NCBI GenBank assembly: GCA_947649645.1
Contig: CANSSP010000002.1
Location: forward strand, 62,001-126,000
Reading direction: 5' to 3'
DNA length: 64,000 nucleotides
DNA from: an uncultured Roseburia sp.
Lineage (GTDB): Bacteria > Bacillota > Clostridia > Lachnospirales > Lachnospiraceae
Position numbers and translations under genes: made by a program
The notes under the pieces: model-generated
What the model was told of the DNA's origin: nothing
The model's database searches: none
The model's input: only the letters and a program-made list of their open reading frames with translations
In this document: one piece after another, positions 52,963 through 61,304 of the stretch
Layout: the number at the start of each line of letters is the position of its first letter
How positions within the stretch are numbered: position 1 is the stretch's first letter

Positions 52963-53997
52963 CTACCACAAATCTGCCAGCTCATAAATCAAAGATTCCG
53001 TTTTCTCCCAGCCGAGGCACGGATCCGTAATCGACTTTCCGTAACAATGTCCGCTGATTTCCTGCGAACCGTCTTCAAGATAGCTCTCAATCATCAGGCC
53101 CTTTACCAGTCCGCGTATCCCGGCAGAAACCTTGCAGCTGTGCAGAATATCTTTGCTGATACGGATCTGCTCCATATAACGCTTCCCCGAATTGGAGTGA
53201 TTGGTGTCAATAATGACAGCCGGATTTGCAATCTCCTTCTCACCATACAACCCCAGCACATGCTGCAGATCCTCATAATGGTAATTGGGGATATTGCGCC
53301 CGAACTTATCCACATAACCGCGTAGAATCGCGTGTGTGTAAGGATTTCCCCCTGTCTTCACTTCCCAGCCGCGGTACAGATACGTGTGACTGCACTGCGC
53401 CGCAATGACAGAGTTCATCATCACCGTCAGATCACCCCCAGTGGGATTCTTCATTCCCACCGGAATACCAACCCCGCTGGCAGTCAGTCTGTGCTGCTGA
53501 TTCTCCACCGAGCGCGCTCCCACGGCCACATAAGACAACAGATCTGAGAGGTACCGGTGGTTTTCCGGGTATAACATCTCGTCTGCACAGGTAAATCCGG
53601 TCTCCTCGGCCGCCCGCATATGCATCTGACGAATTGCAATAATCCCTTTTAACATATCAGACTCTTTTTCCGGATCCGGCTGATGCAGCATTCCCTTATA
53701 ACCGACGCCGATTGTTCTTGGCTTATTCGTGTAAATCCGCGGCACCATCAGAATTTTATCTGACACCTTCTCCTGCACTTTTCCAAGCCTGGAAATATAT
53801 TCGATTACTGCATCCTCATGATCCGCCGAACATGGCCCGATGATCAGAAGCAGTCTGTTGTCCTTTCCTTCAAAAATATTACAAATCTCCCTGTCCCGTT
53901 TTTCTTTCATGTCTGCAATCCGATCACTTATGGGAAACTGCAGCTTCAGCTCTTCCGGCTTCGGCAGTTTCCGCAGAAATTTCATTTCCATCTCCAT
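52963..53997 (-). CDS. aroF: 3-deoxy-7-phosphoheptulonate synthase, class I
   Basis: A 344-residue DAHP synthase that joins phosphoenolpyruvate and erythrose 4-phosphate, the first step of aromatic biosynthesis. LLIIGPCSADHEDAVIEYI is the PEP-binding block, VPRIYTNKPRTIGVGYKGML is diagnostic, and IDTNHSNSGKRY and SITDPCLGW hold metal ligands. The start at 53997 has GGAGG 7 bases upstream. Which feedback class it belongs to cannot be told. Its promoter is divergent from that of the cysteine-synthase-like gene. Confidence 0.95.
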   Translation of the reverse strand: MEMEMKFLRKLPKPEELKLQFPISDRIADMKEKRDREICNIFEGKDNRLLLIIGPCSADHEDAVIEYISRLGKVQEKVSDKILMVPRIYTNKPRTIGVGYKGMLHQPDPEKESDMLKGIIAIRQMHMRAAEETGFTCADEMLYPENHRYLSDLLSYVAVGARSVENQQHRLTASGVGIPVGMKNPTGGDLTVMMNSVIAAQCSHTYLYRGWEVKTGGNPYTHAILRGYVDKFGRNIPNYHYEDLQHVLGLYGEKEIANPAVIIDTNHSNSGKRYMEQIRISKDILHSCKVSAGIRGLVKGLMIESYLEDGSQEISGHCYGKSITDPCLGWEKTESLIYELADLW

Positions 53998-54083
53998 AAC
54001 CATTCCTCCGTACAATCCGACAAAGATCATAAACCTGTCTGTTTTTCACACTGCAATGTACCGCAGTGCCGATTTTCGTTTGT

Positions 54084-54112
54084 ATGATACCGCGTTTTCT
54101 TTGGACTGTCAA
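54084..54112 (-). promoter_or_regulatory. aroF promoter
   Basis: TTGACA (54107-54112), 17 bases, TATCAT (54084-54089) on the minus strand. Confidence 0.85.
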
Positions 54113-54145
54113 CCTCAGGCTCATGCCATATCTTTTATTTTTTTG

Positions 54146-54174
54146 TTGAGTTATCCGAACGTCTGTCATATAAT
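54146..54174 (+). promoter_or_regulatory. Promoter of the cysteine-synthase-like gene
   Basis: TTGAGT (54146-54151), 17 bases, TATAAT (54169-54174). It is divergent from the aroF promoter, with 33 bases between the two -35 boxes. Confidence 0.85.
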
Positions 54175-54214
54175 AGAAAAGATATAGCAGAAAAATAGAA
54201 AGGTATCGTAAAAC

Positions 54215-55144
54215 ATGATTTGTAATCATATATTAGAGGCCATTGGCAGCACACCGCTCATTCGACTCAATCACATCGTAAAGCCGGAAAGCGCACAGGT
54301 TCTGGTAAAATTTGAAGGATTGAACGTCGGCGGTTCTATCAAAACAAGAACTGCATATAATATGATACGGGAAGCCGAAGACGCCGGCGTGATCCACAAA
54401 GACACCATTATCGTGGAGCCGACCAGCGGCAATCAGGGCATCGGCCTCGCTCTGGTGGGCGCCGTGCGCGGTTATCAGACAAAGATTGTCATGCCGGACT
54501 CTGTCAGCGAAGAACGGCGTAAGCTTGTGGAGCACTATGGTGCAGAGGTGATCCTGGTTCACGACGCCGGAAATATCGGCGCGTGCATTGAGGAATGTCT
54601 TCAGACAGCACTTCGGATGGCCGAAGAAGACCCACGCGTATTTGTGCCGCAGCAATTTGAAAATCCGGCCAACCCGGCTGCTCACAGGCATCAGACGGGC
54701 GTTGAGATCCTGGAACAGACAGACGGACCGATTCACGGTTTTTGTTCCGGTATCGGGACTGGCGGAACCATCACCGGAATCGGAGAAGTCCTCAAAGAAA
54801 AGAATCCGGACATACAAATCTGGGCGGTAGAACCAGAGCATGCCGCGATCCTCTCCGGCGGCTCCATCGGCACACATATCCAGATGGGCATCGGCGACGG
54901 CGTGATCCCCGGCATCCTGAATCAGCAGATCTATAATGACATCTGCATCGTCACGGACGAAGAGGCTATCCGTATTTCAAAAGAACTTGCTTCCAGGGAA
55001 GGTATTATGTGTGGTATTTCAAGCGGGACGAATGTGGCGGCCGCGCTTCAGATGGCGGAACGTCTCGGAAAAGGAAAAACCGTTGTGACCATACTGCCCG
55101 ATACGGCAGAACGATATTTTTCCACTCCACTGTTTGACAAATAA
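54215..55144 (+). CDS. PLP-dependent cysteine synthase family protein
   Basis: A 309-residue type II PLP enzyme. The PLP lysine lies in LNVGGSIKTRTAYN. The substrate loop is EPTSGNQGIGLAL, the phosphate loop SGIGTGGTITGIG, and the C-terminal Ser region GISSGTNVAAAL. It would form cysteine from O-acetylserine and sulfide. The usual NPGGSVKDR is changed: Pro to Val and Asp to Thr. This may mean a different substrate (for example a diaminopropionate- or homocysteine-type reaction), so cysK is not assigned. The ribosome site is AAAGG. The stop codon overlaps the next promoter region. Confidence 0.85.
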   Translation: MICNHILEAIGSTPLIRLNHIVKPESAQVLVKFEGLNVGGSIKTRTAYNMIREAEDAGVIHKDTIIVEPTSGNQGIGLALVGAVRGYQTKIVMPDSVSEERRKLVEHYGAEVILVHDAGNIGACIEECLQTALRMAEEDPRVFVPQQFENPANPAAHRHQTGVEILEQTDGPIHGFCSGIGTGGTITGIGEVLKEKNPDIQIWAVEPEHAAILSGGSIGTHIQMGIGDGVIPGILNQQIYNDICIVTDEEAIRISKELASREGIMCGISSGTNVAAALQMAERLGKGKTVVTILPDTAERYFSTPLFDK

Positions 55145-55162
55145 TGAAAGAAGTATTATAAT
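55134..55162 (+). promoter_or_regulatory. Promoter of the initiator tRNA gene
   Basis: TTGACA (55134-55139), 17 bases, TATAAT (55157-55162), both perfect. The -35 box spans the last two sense codons of the upstream gene. A hairpin AAAGTGATG/CATCACTTT (55182-55190, 55199-55207) lies between promoter and tRNA. Confidence 0.88.
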
Positions 55163-55215
55163 AACGCTATGCAGATCCGATAAAGTGATGTGTTTTCGCA
55201 TCACTTTACCAATAT

Positions 55216-55289
55216 CGCGGGATGGAGCAGTCTGGAAGCTCGTCGGGCTCATAACCCGAAGGCCGCAGGTTCAAATCCTGCTCCCGCAA
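55216..55289 (+). tRNA. Initiator tRNA-Met (CAT anticodon)
   Basis: A 74-base cloverleaf without encoded CCA. The acceptor stem CGCGGGA/TCCCGCA has a C1-A72 mismatch and the anticodon stem ends in GGG/CCC (TCGGGCTCATAACCCGA). Both are marks of the initiator tRNA. The T arm has GGTTCAAATCC. The discriminator base is A. Confidence 0.96.
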
Positions 55290-55293
55290 CTTT

Positions 55294-55330
55294 AAAAGAG
55301 CAGTATCGCGCAGGTGATACTGCTCTTTTT
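55294..55330 (+). terminator. Terminator after the tRNA
   Basis: Perfect 14-base arms AAAAGAGCAGTATC (55294-55307) and GATACTGCTCTTTT (55316-55329), followed by T. Confidence 0.9.
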
Positions 55331-55450
55331 ATGAACAGATATCCTTTCTTTTTTACCACCTGCCCCTTAAAATCAGCCTCTCACCGCAAAATGCTTTACA
55401 ATTATTTCACGTTTTTCTAATATGAAAAAAAAGAAATGTGAGGATCCCAT

Positions 55451-56695
55451 ATGACAAAACAAAAAATGCCTCCGGCAGCCCTCTGGACCAAAAACTTTAC
55501 GATCATCACAGCCGGAACTGTTGTCTCCGTGCTCGGCAGCGCCGTTGCCGGTTTCGCGCTGGGACTTCTCGTCCTTGATTATACCGGCTCTACCTTTTTG
55601 TATGCACTATACATGGTGATGTACAATCTGCCCAAAATCGCTGCGCCGACACTTGCGGGCCCGTTTATCGACAAATTTTCAAGGAAAAAGACCATCTACA
55701 CCCTCGATTTTATCAGCGCAGCGCTCTATGGCGGTTTTGCCTGGCTGATTGTCAGCGGACATTTTCAGTATTTCTATCTCATCTCTGGCTGTCTTCTGCT
55801 CGGCACGATTGACAGCGTATACCAGGTCACCTATGACAGCTTTTATCCAATGCTGGTATCAGAGGGAAACTACACAAAAGCCTATTCGATCCAGAGTACT
55901 CTGGAAAGCCTTGCCATGTTTATCATTCCGGTGTCCGCCTTTCTTTACCACACCATTGGAATTGCACCGCTGTTTCTGCTGAATATGGCCAGCTTTCTCA
56001 TCGCCGCCCTTCTCGAGACACAGATCCGGATCGAGGAAGCATATGTAAAAAGAGAAGATGAATTTTTTGGCTTCGCCCAATACAAAAAGACATTTCTGGA
56101 AGGCATCGGGTATCTGAAAAGAGAACGGGGACTTTTTGCCGTGACAATCTACTTTATGATCAGTTTTGCCTCCAGCGGCGCATTTTCCACAATCGTTCTG
56201 CCCTATTTCCGGCTCAATTTTAACGATGGTGATTATGTCTACCTTTTCACCATGGGCTGGATGGTGGCCGGACGACTGCTTGGCGGCGCTGTCCACTACC
56301 GCCTCCGCTATCCGACGGACAAAAAATATGTGATCGCCTTGTCTGTCTATATTATAACCTCCATAATCGACGGTGTTGTTCTCTATCTCCCACTCCGTCT
56401 GATGATGGTCCTCTGCTTCACAGAAGGCTTTCTGGGTGTGACTTCTTACAATATCCGGGTGTCTGCAACACAGAGCTATGTGCCAGATGAGCGGAAAGGC
56501 CGCTTCAATGGCATCTTTCAGATGGCCACGACCATCGGCCTGCTTTCAGGCGAATTTTTTTCCGGAGTCTTTACCCTTATTTTTCCGGAACGGGCAGTCC
56601 TGACAGGTTTTATGGCGCTGAGCGCTCTCGGCGCGATCGTGATTATGGGCGGAAATAAAAAAGAAGTCGAAAAAGTCTACAACCGGCAGGCATAA
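55451..56695 (+). CDS. MFS transporter
   Basis: A 414-residue major facilitator with twelve membrane segments. The loop 2-3 block is FIDKFSRKKTIYTLDF, a variant of the MFS motif A. GAGG precedes the start. It resembles MFS proteins of the enterobactin-exporter (DHA3-like) type, which export drugs or secondary metabolites. The substrate is unknown. The ATG lies 120 bases after the tRNA terminator. Confidence 0.88.
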   Translation: MTKQKMPPAALWTKNFTIITAGTVVSVLGSAVAGFALGLLVLDYTGSTFLYALYMVMYNLPKIAAPTLAGPFIDKFSRKKTIYTLDFISAALYGGFAWLIVSGHFQYFYLISGCLLLGTIDSVYQVTYDSFYPMLVSEGNYTKAYSIQSTLESLAMFIIPVSAFLYHTIGIAPLFLLNMASFLIAALLETQIRIEEAYVKREDEFFGFAQYKKTFLEGIGYLKRERGLFAVTIYFMISFASSGAFSTIVLPYFRLNFNDGDYVYLFTMGWMVAGRLLGGAVHYRLRYPTDKKYVIALSVYIITSIIDGVVLYLPLRLMMVLCFTEGFLGVTSYNIRVSATQSYVPDERKGRFNGIFQMATTIGLLSGEFFSGVFTLIFPERAVLTGFMALSALGAIVIMGGNKKEVEKVYNRQA

Positions 56696-56799
56696 ATGTC
56701 GGCCTGTTTATGATTTCCTCTTTTCCCCCATCCCTCTATCGTGTATAATTGTATAATAAAGAAAAATGTAACACATATCGGACGGACGGGAGGATTTAT

Positions 56800-57543
56800 A
56801 TGGAAGCAATCGAAAAATTTCTGCAGATGGTAAACGACTCAGACAATATTGTATTTTTTGGCGGGGCCGGCGTCTCCACAGAGAGCGGTATCCCTGATTT
56901 CCGGAGCGTGGACGGACTTTACAGCCAGAAATACGACTATCCGCCCGAAACAATATTAAGCCATTCTTTTTATCTGAAAAATAAAGAAGAGTTTTACCGC
57001 TTCTACCGGGACAAACTGCTCTGCCTTGACGCGAAACCGAACACGACGCATTACAGACTTGCAGAGCTGGAAGCTGCGGGAAAAGTCAGGGCAGTTATCA
57101 CGCAAAATATAGACGGGCTGCATCAGCTCGCGGGGAGCAAAAACGTCCTTGAACTTCACGGCAGTGTCCATCGGAATTACTGCCGCAAGTGCGGAAAAGG
57201 ATTTGACGCAGAATATATGCTGAACGCGGTGGCAAAAGTACCTCTGTGCGACAAGTGCGGCGGAGACATCAAACCCGACGTCGTTCTCTACGAGGAAGGG
57301 CTTGACCGCAAGACAATGGATGACGCCGTTTTTTATATCAGCAACGCCGATATGCTGATCATCGGCGGAACATCGCTGGCCGTCTACCCCGCCGCAGGAC
57401 TGATCGATTATTACAAGGGCAGTCGACTGGTACTGATCAACAAATCCACCACACCAATGGATGACCGCGCTGATCTGCTGATAAAAGCCGGGCTCGGTGA
57501 AATATTCCGTCAGATTGAGGTCCGGTCACAGACAAAATCTTAA
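56800..57543 (+). CDS. NAD-dependent protein deacylase, Sir2 family
   Basis: A 247-residue sirtuin. NAD-binding blocks are GGAGVSTESGIPDFRS and TQNIDGLHQLAG. The catalytic His is in LELHGSVHRNYC, and four zinc cysteines are seen as CRKCG and CDKCG. IGGTSLAVYPAAGLI closes the fold. The start at 56800 follows GGGAGG; an upstream ATG at 56749 has no ribosome site. It removes acetyl or other acyl groups from lysines. It is followed by a short remnant ORF and DUF951 gene on the same strand. Confidence 0.95.
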   Translation: MEAIEKFLQMVNDSDNIVFFGGAGVSTESGIPDFRSVDGLYSQKYDYPPETILSHSFYLKNKEEFYRFYRDKLLCLDAKPNTTHYRLAELEAAGKVRAVITQNIDGLHQLAGSKNVLELHGSVHRNYCRKCGKGFDAEYMLNAVAKVPLCDKCGGDIKPDVVLYEEGLDRKTMDDAVFYISNADMLIIGGTSLAVYPAAGLIDYYKGSRLVLINKSTTPMDDRADLLIKAGLGEIFRQIEVRSQTKS

Positions 57544-57557
57544 ACAGGAGGATTCCT

Positions 57558-57728
57558 GTGCCGGAAGTATACCAGAGAACAGATATCTACGATCTGCTGG
57601 AAGATAAAAACAAACACAACCTTGTCAAAAATCTGACTTTTGCGTTACTTACGGAGGTTTTTTATGGATCGATACAATGTGGGCGATATCGTCCGCCTGA
57701 AAAAGAAGCATCCCTGCGGAAGCAGTGA
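57558..57728 (+). pseudogene. Possible N-terminal remnant of a SAM methyltransferase
   Basis: A GTG at 57558 has a perfect AGGAGG 7 bases upstream and reads 56 codons to TGA at 57726-57728. The first 30 residues (VPEVYQRTDIYDLLEDKN then KHNLVKN) look like the start of class I SAM methyltransferases of Lachnospiraceae. No SAM-binding loop follows, and the frame runs into the DUF951 gene's start. The likeness is from memory and unverified. It could instead be a translated leader that couples sirtuin and DUF951. Confidence 0.4.
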
Positions 57729-57855
57729 ATGGGAAGTTTTGCGCGTCGGCGCCGACTTCCGGCTAAAATGCCTTGGCTGCGGGCATCAGATTATGATCGC
57801 ACGAAAGCTTGTCGAGAAAAACACAAAAGAAATCCGAAAAAAAGAAGAGACCTGA
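57664..57855 (+). CDS. DUF951-family protein
   Basis: A 63-residue protein beginning MDRYNVGDIVRLKKKHPCG, with two more cysteines in LKCLGCGHQIMI. DUF951 proteins are short, with a conserved KxxHPCG and CxxC pair, and are thought to bind zinc or nucleic acid; the function is unknown. The start at 57664 has ACGGAGG upstream; eight codons further up there is an alternative ATG without a ribosome site. Confidence 0.9.
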   Translation: MDRYNVGDIVRLKKKHPCGSSEWEVLRVGADFRLKCLGCGHQIMIARKLVEKNTKEIRKKEET

Positions 57856-57886
57856 TAATCCGGTCTCAAAAGATCGCGCGGGGCGC

Positions 57887-60800
57887 TCAGCGCCCCAGCA
57901 ATTCCAGCAACTCCTCTCTTGAAAAAGAAGCTGTCCCCATCCCATCCCCTTCCATGACCTGTTCCGCCAGAAGACGTTTGCGCTCCTGGAGCTGAATCAT
58001 CTTTTCTTCAATCGTTCCTTCAGAAACCAATTTGTAAACCGTAACAACGCGCTTCTGCCCGATTCGATATGCGCGGTCTGTCGCCTGGTCCTGGACAGCC
58101 ACATTCCACCACGGATCATAATGTATGACAATATCCGCCGCTGTCAGATTAAGGCCCGTTCCTCCCGCCTTTAACGAAATACAGAACACCGGAATATCGT
58201 CCCGGTGAAACTGCTCCACCATCTGCATCCGTTTCTCCTTGTCCACTGAACCGGTAAGCATATAATAGGAAATCCCCTCTGTATCGAGGCGCCCGGCAAG
58301 CAGACTTAGCATCGTTGTAAACTGGGAAAACAACAGTACTTTGTGACCGCCGTCCACCGCTTTCCGAATCAGATCAAGGCATACCTCCGTTTTCGCAGAT
58401 TCCCCTTTATAATTTTCAAACAGCAGAGCGGGATCACAACAAATCTGACGCAATTTTGTCAGCCCGGCAAGGATCTGCATCCGCTCCGCGCCAAATTCTT
58501 TTTCAGTGGATTCTTCAAGCCGTCTGCGCATGCGCAGGGCATGGGCGTCATAGAGTGCGGCCTGTTCGTCGTTCATCCGGGCAAAAACATGCTCTTCCAG
58601 CTTCTCTGGCAGATCTTTTAGCACATCACTCTTCAGACGGCGCAGAACAAACGGACGAATCATGCGCTGTAAGCGCTCCAGTTTATTCGCGTCTGAATTG
58701 GAAATAACGGGAAGCTCAATTTCCTCCCGGAATCGCTGATACGTATACAAAAATCCAGGCATCAGGTAATCAAAAATGCTCCACAGCTCCCCCAGACGAT
58801 TTTCAATTGGTGTTCCGGTCAGCGCCAGCCGGAATACCGCCGGAATTTTTTTCACACCTCTGGCCGCCTGCGTTCCCGGATTTTTGACATACTGCGCCTC
58901 GTCGATCACCTGAATGGCAAACATCATATTCTTATATTCATCTGCGTCGCGCTTAAGCAGATCATACGAAGTAATCAGAATCTGCCCTTCCGTCGTCTGC
59001 CGTATCTGCCGCAGACGTTCAGCGGCAAGCCCGACGATCACAGCGACAGAAAGCTCCGGCGCAAAACGCCCGATTTCTTTCTGCCAGTTATAGACCAGAG
59101 ACGCCGGACAGATAATCAGAGACCGGCGGCGCGGCTTCAGCCCCGCATCACAATCCTGTTGCTCACTGAGCAAAAGACTGATGACCTGCAGCGTCTTCCC
59201 CAGTCCCATATCGTCCGCAAGTATTCCGCCAAAACCATTTTCACGCAGCGTCTTAAGCCAGAGAAAACCATTTTTCTGATAGCTGCGCATCACCTGCTTT
59301 AAAGAAAAAGGTACTTCGTAATCACTGTCCTCAATCGTTTTCATATTGCGGACCATTCTCTTAAATTCCCGGTTTTTCTCCACAAAAAGCACACTGTTAT
59401 TTTTTAACGCCACATCCAGGTACATCGCCCGATATTTCGGGACATACGTATGCTTTTTCTTTAGATCCGTCTCTGTCAGTCTTAAATCCTCACTGACCTC
59501 TGCCAGGAGTCCCAGACCGTCCTCACGGATATCCAGAAAATCACCGTTTTTTAAACGGACGTATTTCTTTCTTCGGTCATACTTTGTCAGAAGATAAGCG
59601 ATTTCCTCATCCCCCATCTCATCCGAATGAATGGAAAGCTCAAGCAGATCGCTCTTTAACGCCACCCCAACAGACACCGCAGGCGACGGTACTACCTTCA
59701 TGCTGCCAAATGTCTTCGACGTATAGATCGTCATATATTCGCTCAGTCGATGCAGTCCGTTTGTAAGAAGCTGATAAAGCATCTCCTCGTCATGTGAGAG
59801 AACAAACACCGTCTGCCCCATGCCAAACTCATTAAAGTAAGGTTCCACCAGGCTGCGGATACGCATCTCCTCCGTTACATCGCGCACTTCACCCGGTTCA
59901 ACGGCCTCCAGTACATTGTATTTTCCCTTTTCATAGACCGCCATCAGTTTTGCCCCGATGACATTGTTGCTCTGCTTGTCAAGATAGAGCTCAAATTCCG
60001 GCTTTTTCGGGACATAGAGGTTCTCGTTGAATCCCTCGCAGATTACTTCAAAACACTTCCGCGCAAGCGGCAGAACATCCCGACAGAACATCGGCAGCTC
60101 CGCATCCGCAATATAACATTCGCCGCCCGTCTGACGTTCCACATAGTCAAAAAAATCTGCCATACATTGCCGCAGCATGGCGGTACTCCGCCAGACGGCA
60201 TCACCCTCATAAAAATAATAATGCCGGCTTCCCCGCATGAAACGAAGCTCCTCAAGCATCAGAAATATCCCGGCGCCTCCGCCTTTTATCGTCAGTTTCG
60301 GACGCCGTTCTTCTCCTTCCATGTGAAAAAAGCGCACCGGCTCATAACGCATCTCGGCCAGAAAGCCGTATTCCCCGCCCCCGGCCGTTATCGTGTCAAA
60401 AAAACGGTCGATTCCCACCTCATCCAGCTCCATTGTCCGCTCATAACTGGCGCTGTAAGCATAATACGCATGAAACTGACTCTGACGTTTTTTATCCCTG
60501 TCCTGGCGTTCCAGAAAACGGATCATATGCCTTCCATGCTCTGTAAATGCGTCCAGATTGTGATAAAAATCCAGCTTTTTTCCATAACGGACTTTTTCGT
60601 TTGTCTGCAGGGCATACAAAAAAGCAGAAATATTTTTCAGCACATATTTCTGCTCCACACCAATTTTAAATTCCAGCGTCGGAAAGCTGTGATCCAGTTT
60701 CAGGTAAGGCTCCAGTTCTACCTTGCCATATATACTCTCCGGTATCAGGCAGGCAGAACCGGCCCGCAGCGAATAGCGGTTCAGGATATTTTTAAGCGCA

Positions 60801-61195
60801 GACTGGGTCGTCATCAGAGGCCTCTCCGTTGCCACATCTGCGTCGCCTGTCTCCGCCTCTTTTCTGAAACGCAGAATCTCCTGCGCCTGTCTCTGGTTCA
60901 CATAGGCAAACAATACGGCGGCGCCATGTTTGCACTTTCCGTCGCATTCATAATACGACTCGCATCCGCACCTCACGCTCGTGATATCGGAAAATTCCTC
61001 GTCAACTGCCGCCTGCACCTGATAAAATTCTTCTCCGCCCCCTCTTACGCTGGCCGAAATATCCGCCACCGGCGCTCCGTTGTCCAGATAAATCTCATAT
61101 GAAAAATCAGAAACCGCGCCTGTCTCGTACAATTCCTTTCCTCTTCGAAATACCGCCGGAAATGCCCACTCCTTTATATCGGATACGGAAAACAT
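57887..61195 (-). CDS. SNF2-family DNA helicase with SWIM zinc finger
   Basis: An 1102-residue SWI2/SNF2 ATPase. Residues 55-95 are a SWIM finger (CGCESYYECDGKCKHGAAVL). A SNF2-associated domain follows. The motor spans about 640-1090: ILADDMGLGKTLQ (Walker A), DEAQYVKNPGT (DEAQ box), LTGTPIENRLGELWSIFDY, LLFSQFTTMLSLL, GTGLNLTAADIVIHYDPWWN and QATDRAYRIGQ (motif VI). It moves along DNA and removes proteins, possibly RNA polymerase. The start has GGAGG. The stop codon forms the loop of a GGGGCGC/GCGCCCC hairpin. Confidence 0.95.
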   Translation of the reverse strand: MFSVSDIKEWAFPAVFRRGKELYETGAVSDFSYEIYLDNGAPVADISASVRGGGEEFYQVQAAVDEEFSDITSVRCGCESYYECDGKCKHGAAVLFAYVNQRQAQEILRFRKEAETGDADVATERPLMTTQSALKNILNRYSLRAGSACLIPESIYGKVELEPYLKLDHSFPTLEFKIGVEQKYVLKNISAFLYALQTNEKVRYGKKLDFYHNLDAFTEHGRHMIRFLERQDRDKKRQSQFHAYYAYSASYERTMELDEVGIDRFFDTITAGGGEYGFLAEMRYEPVRFFHMEGEERRPKLTIKGGGAGIFLMLEELRFMRGSRHYYFYEGDAVWRSTAMLRQCMADFFDYVERQTGGECYIADAELPMFCRDVLPLARKCFEVICEGFNENLYVPKKPEFELYLDKQSNNVIGAKLMAVYEKGKYNVLEAVEPGEVRDVTEEMRIRSLVEPYFNEFGMGQTVFVLSHDEEMLYQLLTNGLHRLSEYMTIYTSKTFGSMKVVPSPAVSVGVALKSDLLELSIHSDEMGDEEIAYLLTKYDRRKKYVRLKNGDFLDIREDGLGLLAEVSEDLRLTETDLKKKHTYVPKYRAMYLDVALKNNSVLFVEKNREFKRMVRNMKTIEDSDYEVPFSLKQVMRSYQKNGFLWLKTLRENGFGGILADDMGLGKTLQVISLLLSEQQDCDAGLKPRRRSLIICPASLVYNWQKEIGRFAPELSVAVIVGLAAERLRQIRQTTEGQILITSYDLLKRDADEYKNMMFAIQVIDEAQYVKNPGTQAARGVKKIPAVFRLALTGTPIENRLGELWSIFDYLMPGFLYTYQRFREEIELPVISNSDANKLERLQRMIRPFVLRRLKSDVLKDLPEKLEEHVFARMNDEQAALYDAHALRMRRRLEESTEKEFGAERMQILAGLTKLRQICCDPALLFENYKGESAKTEVCLDLIRKAVDGGHKVLLFSQFTTMLSLLAGRLDTEGISYYMLTGSVDKEKRMQMVEQFHRDDIPVFCISLKAGGTGLNLTAADIVIHYDPWWNVAVQDQATDRAYRIGQKRVVTVYKLVSEGTIEEKMIQLQERKRLLAEQVMEGDGMGTASFSREELLELLGR

Positions 61196-61304
61196 ATGCT
61201 GTTCCTCCCCGCCGTCTCATGTTCAACTATTTTCCTCATCCGTTTATTCTACCACATATTTTTATTTCCCGAAAGTACCACTCTGCTCAAAACAGAGGTA
61301 AATT

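Noticed and set aside
57880-57896. GGGGCGC/GCGCCCC hairpin at the SNF2 stop codon as terminator
   Set aside because: No T run on either strand; it may still be a weak convergent-gene barrier.
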